Below are positions 58,169 through 64,000 of a DNA stretch of 64,000 nucleotides, piece by piece. Within the stretch, counting starts at the first letter, position 1. Every line of letters starts with the position of its first letter. The notes under the pieces were generated by a model. It saw nothing but the letters and a program-made list of their open reading frames with translations, ran no database searches and was not told where the DNA came from. The position numbers and the translations under genes were made by a program. Origin of the DNA: Desarmillaria ectypa (taxonomy: Eukaryota; Basidiomycota; Agaricomycetes; Agaricales; Physalacriaceae); contig JAUDYN010000011.1 of the NCBI GenBank assembly GCA_030407005.1, positions 362,501 to 426,500 of the forward strand. The letters run 5' to 3'.

Positions 58169-60386
58169 TTATACGGCCTTGGCACCTTGTTGATCTTCAA
58201 TCTCTAGTTGTTTCGCAATCTTGAGATCCTGATTCGACTGTGTAAGGTACGTTTCGTTGAAATAAGACATTCACTTACAATACAAGGTGCAAATTTGCTT
58301 CGACTTCTGATTTGCCCGCCGTACTTGTAGAAGAAGAAAGGACTGGGTGCAAGGACCAATGCGATCAAAGCGACCAGCGTTGATGCCCAATTAATACCAA
58401 GCTGTAAGCACGTATATGTCAATATCCGGTGGAAGTAAACCTGCTGGATGAGAAACTTACGTTATGGTACATTTGGACGGTAAAAAGAGGAAAGGCAGCC
58501 GCCACTAGCGACCGTATGATCGTATTAGCGGCAAAAGCAGACGCCGCATACATGCTGGAAGATCAGTCAGCATCAGCAAGAACTTGACGCAGTACTGGTT
58601 TACATACAGATACGTATCGACAAGGTAGCTCTGTTCGTCTGTCAGCGAACATTCGATACATTTGAAGTGATTACGATCGCGTACCAGGAAAGACATGAAA
58701 ATCAGGTTGATACCTGCTCCAATGAAGATGGTACTGATGGCCGGAACGTACCACGGAATGCTTGCGTATTGACCAGTCCATCCTAACCAAAAGGCTCCGA
58801 TGACGAGACAAGGTCCCGCAATCATGGCACCATACAGACGTTCTTCTGGAGGTGGGAAGCCCTTCCACCTAGGAACGAGCTCAGGATAGTGGCGAGAGCA
58901 AAGGTGGTTAATGACGGAGCCTATCAAAGCACCAATACCAATACCAATGAAGATAAGTCCGTTCTGCCAGATCGTGAAGCCACGGGTCTCGACAAAGATC
59001 ACAGGGATTGCTTCAAATACTGTGAAAGAATGTAATAAGTATTTAAATGCGCGCAGATGAGATGCACTTACGAGCGTATAGGACGCCATATACGACAGAA
59101 AGGTAAATAGTCACAAGAACGAGGATAGGCTCCATCAGGAGCATCTGGAAAGGCCGATACAGGGTTCGATGGAGAACCCCTCTGGTGGACCAATCTTGCT
59201 TCTCGTGCTCGGCGTACAGATTCGCATTTTTTTCAGGATCGTCTTTCCTCAAACTTTGGACCTAGGAAGAACATATTAGAGGAATCCACGAGTCTTGCAC
59301 AGAAATACATACCTTCTTCAGGAGAATAACTGGCGCGTAAGTCTCTGGGAGGAAAAGTAATCCCAAGATCGTACAACATCCGGCAAACATCATCATCACC
59401 CAGAAAATCCATCTCCACGAAACTGGACTTGTGGAGATGCTAAAAGGACAGTTAGATCCGGCGGCCAGCGATAAGGAATCTGTCGCTTACAATCCGCCGA
59501 CGACGGGCCCAAGAACTGGTCCCATGAAAACACTCGCAGAGAATAGACTAGTTGCAGGACCTCGACCAAGTGCCGGCCATACGTCCGCAATAATACCTAT
59601 TGAGTACGCGTATGAGGCACGGGTTGACAAGGAAGGTGATGACGAAAATTTCACCTCCGTCGATTGTAAGCGGACCCACGGCAAAGAAGCCTCCAAAGAA
59701 ACGACAGATCATCAATGTCTGAATGTTCTGAGCCAGGGCCTGACCGAGATGGAAGAGGGTATAAGCTGTCATGGTGCCTAACATGACAGGCCGCCGACCG
59801 TAGAGTTCGCTTCCTGGACCCCAGAGCACCGGCTATTGAGAGCGGTTAGCCGAGGAGCAAAAGATGAGCCATGTGGGAAACGCACGCCGACGACATAACC
59901 TAAAAGGAAAACAGTAACAAGAGCATATGCTGTCTCGGTGTTGATATCGAAAGCAGCTATTATATCAGCAGTAGCAGAGGTCGGCGCCGATGATGAAAAA
60001 GTACTGGACCGGAGGAATGGAAGTGTTAGCAAAGAAGAATCACTCTTAAAAACAAAGATCACGCACACATTAAGGGCGAGAAGAATGCAAAGGCCCGTGA
60101 TGGTCCATTTCTTCTTCTCGCTCCAGTTCTGGGGATTGAGTTGGTCGTTCGCGTCTGCCCAGGTCACCATGTTAGGGTCGGGAGGTGTTGTGTTAAATAT
60201 TGAAGAGTCATTCTTGGGTTTGGGTTCTTGTGGGTCATTAGCGCCATATTTCTCGATCCTATGTTGGTCAACGGCGATTTCTTGTTCCAAAGAGACGGAA
60301 CGAATTTGAGGTGAATGGGACTGTAGCGTCGTATCGAGAGCGGTAACGGATGAACGGGGCGTTGGGGTCATAATGTCTTCCATCAT
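58169..60386 (-). CDS. MFS transporter, DHA1 type, 560 aa
   Basis: Eleven exons close in phase: 60067-60386, 59886-60003, 59655-59832, 59491-59596, 59313-59439, 59072-59261, 58685-59019, 58608-58630, 58461-58554, 58279-58401, 58169-58237. The start is the first of two adjacent ATG (MMEDIMTPTPRSS). A long cytosolic N-terminus leads into twelve expected helices. Motif A is GPGSELYGRRPV, motif C is VFMGPVLGPVVGG, and MICRFFGGFFAVGPLTIDGG and the LFEAIPVIFVETRGFTIWQN segment are typical of fungal DHA1 exporters of drugs, polyamines or toxins. The last intron (58238-58278) would be only 41 nt; if retained, the protein ends 24 residues into a different tail. It is a distant paralogue of the transporter at 45895-47987. 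Substrate unknown. Confidence 0.92.
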
Positions 60387-60861
60387 GATGAAAACTGAGA
60401 ATAGTGTTAAAGTATTGTTCAAAGAACAAAAAGAAAGAAAATGTTCGGTGTTGTTGAATCATCCTGGCCTTATATATGTCCAGCGTGTGGTCGGAATATT
60501 GGAAGATTGTGACTGAAAAATCACGGAAATACAAATTCCCAAGATTACTTGAAGGCCGATGTCCGGAATCTGCCGATACCGGAACTTGTTTCTTCTTCTT
60601 GTTCTTCTTGCTCAATGCTTAGAGCATCATGTTCGGTACGATGGATTAGGTAGCGTGAGTGTTTCCGAGGATGTATAATGCTACGAATATTTTCCTTCGG
60701 ATTTATGAACAGTACCGGGAAAGCGCCTACGGCAGTACGGTAAGCGCCGCGGCAGTCGATCGTAGGAACATTTTTCAACCTTGAAGCGCTCCAAGTCTGG
60801 TGTGTCACTGCATCGATGTAAGGAAAATCTGGAATTACATTCATACTTAGTAAAACAATGT
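60387..60861. other. Intergenic region
   Basis: Lies between two minus-strand genes and should contain the MFS promoter. No other feature recognised. Confidence 0.5.
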
Positions 60862-61920
60862 TTACGCAGCGACACGTGTGAGCGGCCCTCGCCCAAGTCC
60901 AACATATTCAAAAACTTTGTCTCTCTCAGGGAGCAATTCGTAAACTCCGCGTGTACGAACCTGCCAATACTGCCTTACAGCTTGCCTTCTATAAGGTCGC
61001 CGAATAGCATGCGGGATCAGCTGGGAACGCAAAGAAGCTGGGTCAGAGGGGTGTTTGTAATGATAGTCGTGTTCGATCGTGATGACAGGCGAGGGATGAG
61101 TAGTGCCTTCAACCGACGGAGGCAAAGCAACACCGCTTCGGGCCTTGACTCCCCGACGTACGAAGCCTCTAATACAAGCGTGGAACCACATGGCGTGCAA
61201 GGGGAACACGAGGGTAAGAAGGATGGCAGGAATGAAGGAACCATTGGTGGCGTAGAGGCGGTTGGTTGGAAGATAATAGGAGATACACAGCATTATGTGG
61301 AGTACGATCCTGGTGGCGAAAAATGACAGAGCAAAAAATATGTTGGAACGCAAGCTCGGGTACAAGGATCCCAACCCGAGAATGAAAGTAGGAAACTGAA
61401 GGACGATGTCACGATGTGCACATGTTGCTCATAAAGGACATATAACCTTACCTCCATGATACAACAGAGACAAAACACATGGGCGAATGATCGCCGGACA
61501 GCAATCTCTACAATCATGATATATATTATGTGGTGGAACCAGCCAGTCAGTATCGTTATCTGGGACCGATAATATATTGCGCCCGTCATCAGATCGCTGT
61601 AGATCGCATTCAATGTCTACAGCTGAAGATAATTTTTAAAAAAAAGAGTGCTCGTACCACACTAGATACGCCTGGAAAAACCTATTGGCAGGGACCGCCA
61701 GATGCGGAATATGTGCAACGTCCTTCACACTATGATTCGTAGCATAGTCCCAGAGAAACGGGAGACTGGTGAGAGTCATGATACAGCTAACAACGGTCGT
61801 GATGATCCACGATAGCTGTTTGGAGGTCGCAAAGCGTGGTGCAAGCAAATGGTACACGCAGAAAAGGGCAACAAAGGACTGGGCCACGACAGAGTATTGC
61901 TTGGCTGGCACCATATCCAT
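60862..61920 (-). CDS. TLC-like integral membrane protein, 318 aa
   Basis: Three exons close in phase: 61663-61920, 61452-61616 and 60862-61395. The start is the ATG of MDMVPAKQYSVVAQ; the frame extends upstream without ATG. Six or so hydrophobic segments are visible (VVAQSFVALFCVYHLL, WIITTVVSCIMTLTSLPFLW, IYIMIVEIAVRRSFAHVFCL, FATRIVLHIMLCISYYLP, FIPAILLTLVFPLHAMWFHA). The motif LTGWFHHIIYI after a conserved YYRSQ, and EFPTFILGLGSLYPSLRSN, recall TLC/TMEM56-like proteins, some of which relate to ceramide synthases; the ceramide-synthase catalytic motif is not evident, so I do not claim that activity. The 110-residue C-terminal tail is cytosolic and basic. Function unknown. Confidence 0.8.
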
Positions 61921-62717
61921 CGCAAGCTGCGCCCCCACCGTCGAGTTTATGATGGGGGTGAAATGTGGGAAAGGGTAATTAACGCCTGGGAGTGTTCGTC
62001 CCTACACGATGTTAACAGGACCGCACGTTCGAGTATCGTACCGGACGACTAATCGGGCAGCAAAACCACGTTGACGGATGATATGTAACGAAAGGAGATA
62101 CAAACTCCTCTCGGATCTTAATGGTTGGATAGCGGGAGCGAACGTGCGAGAGTTATGTCCCTCGAACCGCCGATAATGAACAGCAGTGTGAGGCTTAATC
62201 CTCATCTCAAATTCTTCTGAGAAAAGATTGGCTAACAACTGCAGATGTCGGCGCCAAGTAGGATGCAACAACCATTTCGATGGAAGGACGACCTATAAAA
62301 AAGGATGAGAATCAGAGCTCTTAGGTAAGAAAGAGCGACATATACTCAACCGTTACATACTTTTAATAATACTAAATGTCACATAGATCTACTTGACTAA
62401 AGATTGTCCAGCTTAAATACAGACAAGTACATTTGTATCTGTTACAGTCGCTGAAAGTAAGGGTCCCGGATCAAAATCCGCATTTAGACAGTCAATCCCA
62501 TAAGGAAGAAGCGTAGAACTTGGCGGTCATTATTGGCAGCTGCGAAGCAATGAATGTCATCGAGCAGAAGCAAAAGAAGGAACAAGGTGGCTGTGCCAGT
62601 GCGTCGCCAGAAATTAAATAGAGGAACAAACAATACCAAATAACGCGCTCTCTTTCTTCCAACTTTCTTTCAAGTGGCCAAGTTCAACGTCAAGGTATCA
62701 GCGCTTCAACCATTATC
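61921..62717. other. Intergenic region
   Basis: Contains the divergent upstream regions of the TLC-like gene and the F-box gene at 62718. A pyrimidine-rich stretch at about 62643-62675 precedes the plus-strand start. Confidence 0.5.
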
Positions 62718-64000
62718 ATGAACTCTTTCGAATGGTCCAGTACGTCTCACTTGATCGAAACTTCTTTCCTTTGACTGACATTACCATTAGCACCTGAACG
62801 CCGCAGTGGCAATCAGGAATTGACACTAATTCCGAGCGAGATTTACTTGGAAATCTTCAGCTACTTTGAGCCTTCAGACGAGATAACTGAGGCGCAATGC
62901 AAGGTCATATTCTCCAGGCTTGTCTTTGTCTGCCGGTTTTTCTGCTCTGTTGCCTTGCCTCGCCTTTACAGGTCGGTGGAATTTCGGGGGCGCAAACGCC
63001 AGAATAGCAAAGAGGAATCCGTTCCTTTCCTTAACTTCTGCCTCGGGATTAACAAGGGCTCATCTTGGGCTCGCGATCTGGCATGTCATGTCAAAGACTG
63101 CACCTTTGAGGACTGGATCCCGGAGACACCTTCCCAAGAACCTCTATATGCGGGATTTCTCAGAGTCTACTGCAAGGCAATGGTTAAGATGGAGGAAATC
63201 CAATCCCTCACTCTTGATTCTGTCATAATTTCGCATCGCCTTCTCAAATCGATCGCAAAACTGAACAAGCTGAAGCGTCTGGCTGTCAGACAATGTGAAC
63301 TGGGAAAGGACATCACTCGAGTGGATATTTCCAAGTTGCGCTCTCTTCCAATTAATGAATTTACATTGGTGTCCGGTATGTCGTCTACTCTTGCACATGC
63401 TTCTGCTAACTAATACACGTACAGTGCTTCAGAGATCTGCAAATACTGTCACGCTCTTCCAAGGTATTCCAAACATCTCAGACGTTGCATTGCATGCTCG
63501 CACGTGGGACGACAGCTCTATGTCTTCCGTGATGAACTCCCGGCTAACGCGACTAACGCTCGAAACAGTATCCTACGCGACCAAACTACCCCAGCTTGCT
63601 CACGTGTTGAACCACCTCTCATCGTTGACGCACCTAAAGATTGCGACTTTATCCTTGGAGAGCATGGGCCCCCCCGCCGGCCACCCAGCTTTCCCTTTGG
63701 CACCCTCGTCGTTGCCTCGTCTCTGCGTTCTGGCGTGTCCCCCATTTCTGGCAATCTTATTCCCTAAGCGAGCGCTGAATGAGCTCGACATTACGGGTTA
63801 TAACATCGCAACCAATGCATCGTTAAGACATGTCTATTTAAATATTAAGGACCACGACATACGGACCATGGGCCAGACTACTGCAGCGATTCATACGCTG
63901 TCGATATGTGGCGATATGGTATCACACGGCGATAGTATCATCCGACACTTTCCTGATTTGAGAAAGCTGCGTGTTGTATACGGCGACCCCCCTTCCCGAA
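62718..64000 (+). CDS. F-box-like protein, 5' part (runs off the window)
   Basis: Three exons in phase: 62718-62739, 62791-63375 and 63425-64000 (open at the window end). The tiny first exon encodes MNSFEWS, then the protein continues TPERRSGNQELTLIPSEIYL and EIFSYFEPSDEITEAQCKVI, a typical fungal F-box-like start with the following SRLVFVCRFFCSVALPRLYR. Further on, LRR-like blocks appear (IQSLTLDSVIISHRLLKSIA, LKRLAVRQCELGKDI, LTRLTLETVSYATKLPQL, NELDITGYNI). The frame is intact to the last base, so this is a partial gene, not a pseudogene. Target unknown. Confidence 0.85.

Overview
The window reads as nuclear DNA of a basidiomycete fungus, most likely an agaricomycete. Almost every gene is cut by short introns (typically 46-63 nt, GT...AG, donors such as GTAAGT, GTGAGT, GTATGT and GTGCGT). 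The gene content also fits: fungal F-box/LRR genes, a Zn2Cys6 regulator, DHA1-type transporters, a GPI-anchored aspartic protease, a manganese superoxide dismutase without a mitochondrial presequence, and an intron-containing tRNA-Leu. I rebuilt the gene models by hand and checked that the reading phase closes across every proposed splice. Models described as phase-consistent close exactly from ATG to stop.

Layout. 1-631 holds the truncated Ras-association-like domain of a MAPKKK-type gene. 632-6386 is mostly non-coding, with tRNA-Leu(CAG) at 4338-4440. 6387-14358 holds two minus-strand genes: a coiled-coil protein and, just upstream of it, a 1613-aa P4-ATPase lipid flippase in 12 exons. 17787-19897 is a plus-strand secreted, GPI-anchored aspartic protease. 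20088-29000 holds an F-box-like gene, an 11-exon mitochondrial carrier, a Bet1/Sft1-type SNARE, an unresolved small gene and a second F-box gene, all on the minus strand. 30240-33409 is a 22-exon glycoside hydrolase family 127 gene, followed upstream by a decayed metallo-beta-lactamase-like gene, a third F-box gene (34866-36486) and a Zn2Cys6 regulator (37220-40119). 40120-43243 is non-coding, then comes an F-box pseudogene with a second, decayed copy of its 3' end. 45895-51236 holds an MFS transporter and a secreted phytase-type esterase-like protein. 52887-57075 holds a basic nuclear protein, MnSOD and a second basic protein transcribed away from it. 58169-64000 holds a second MFS transporter, a TLC-like membrane protein and a fourth F-box gene cut by the window edge.

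How the genes relate. Flippase, SNARE and carrier are housekeeping membrane and transport functions. The GH127 enzyme, Zn2Cys6 regulator, MFS transporter and phytase-like protein lie within about 21 kb and could be co-regulated for nutrient scavenging, but that is only inference from position. The F-box genes, several gene relics and sparse coding stretches suggest a fast-evolving region. The clearest unusual points are the decayed genes, probable GC-AG introns, the heavily split GH127 gene and a presequence-less MnSOD. I saw no transposase, reverse transcriptase, CRISPR array or phage-like system.
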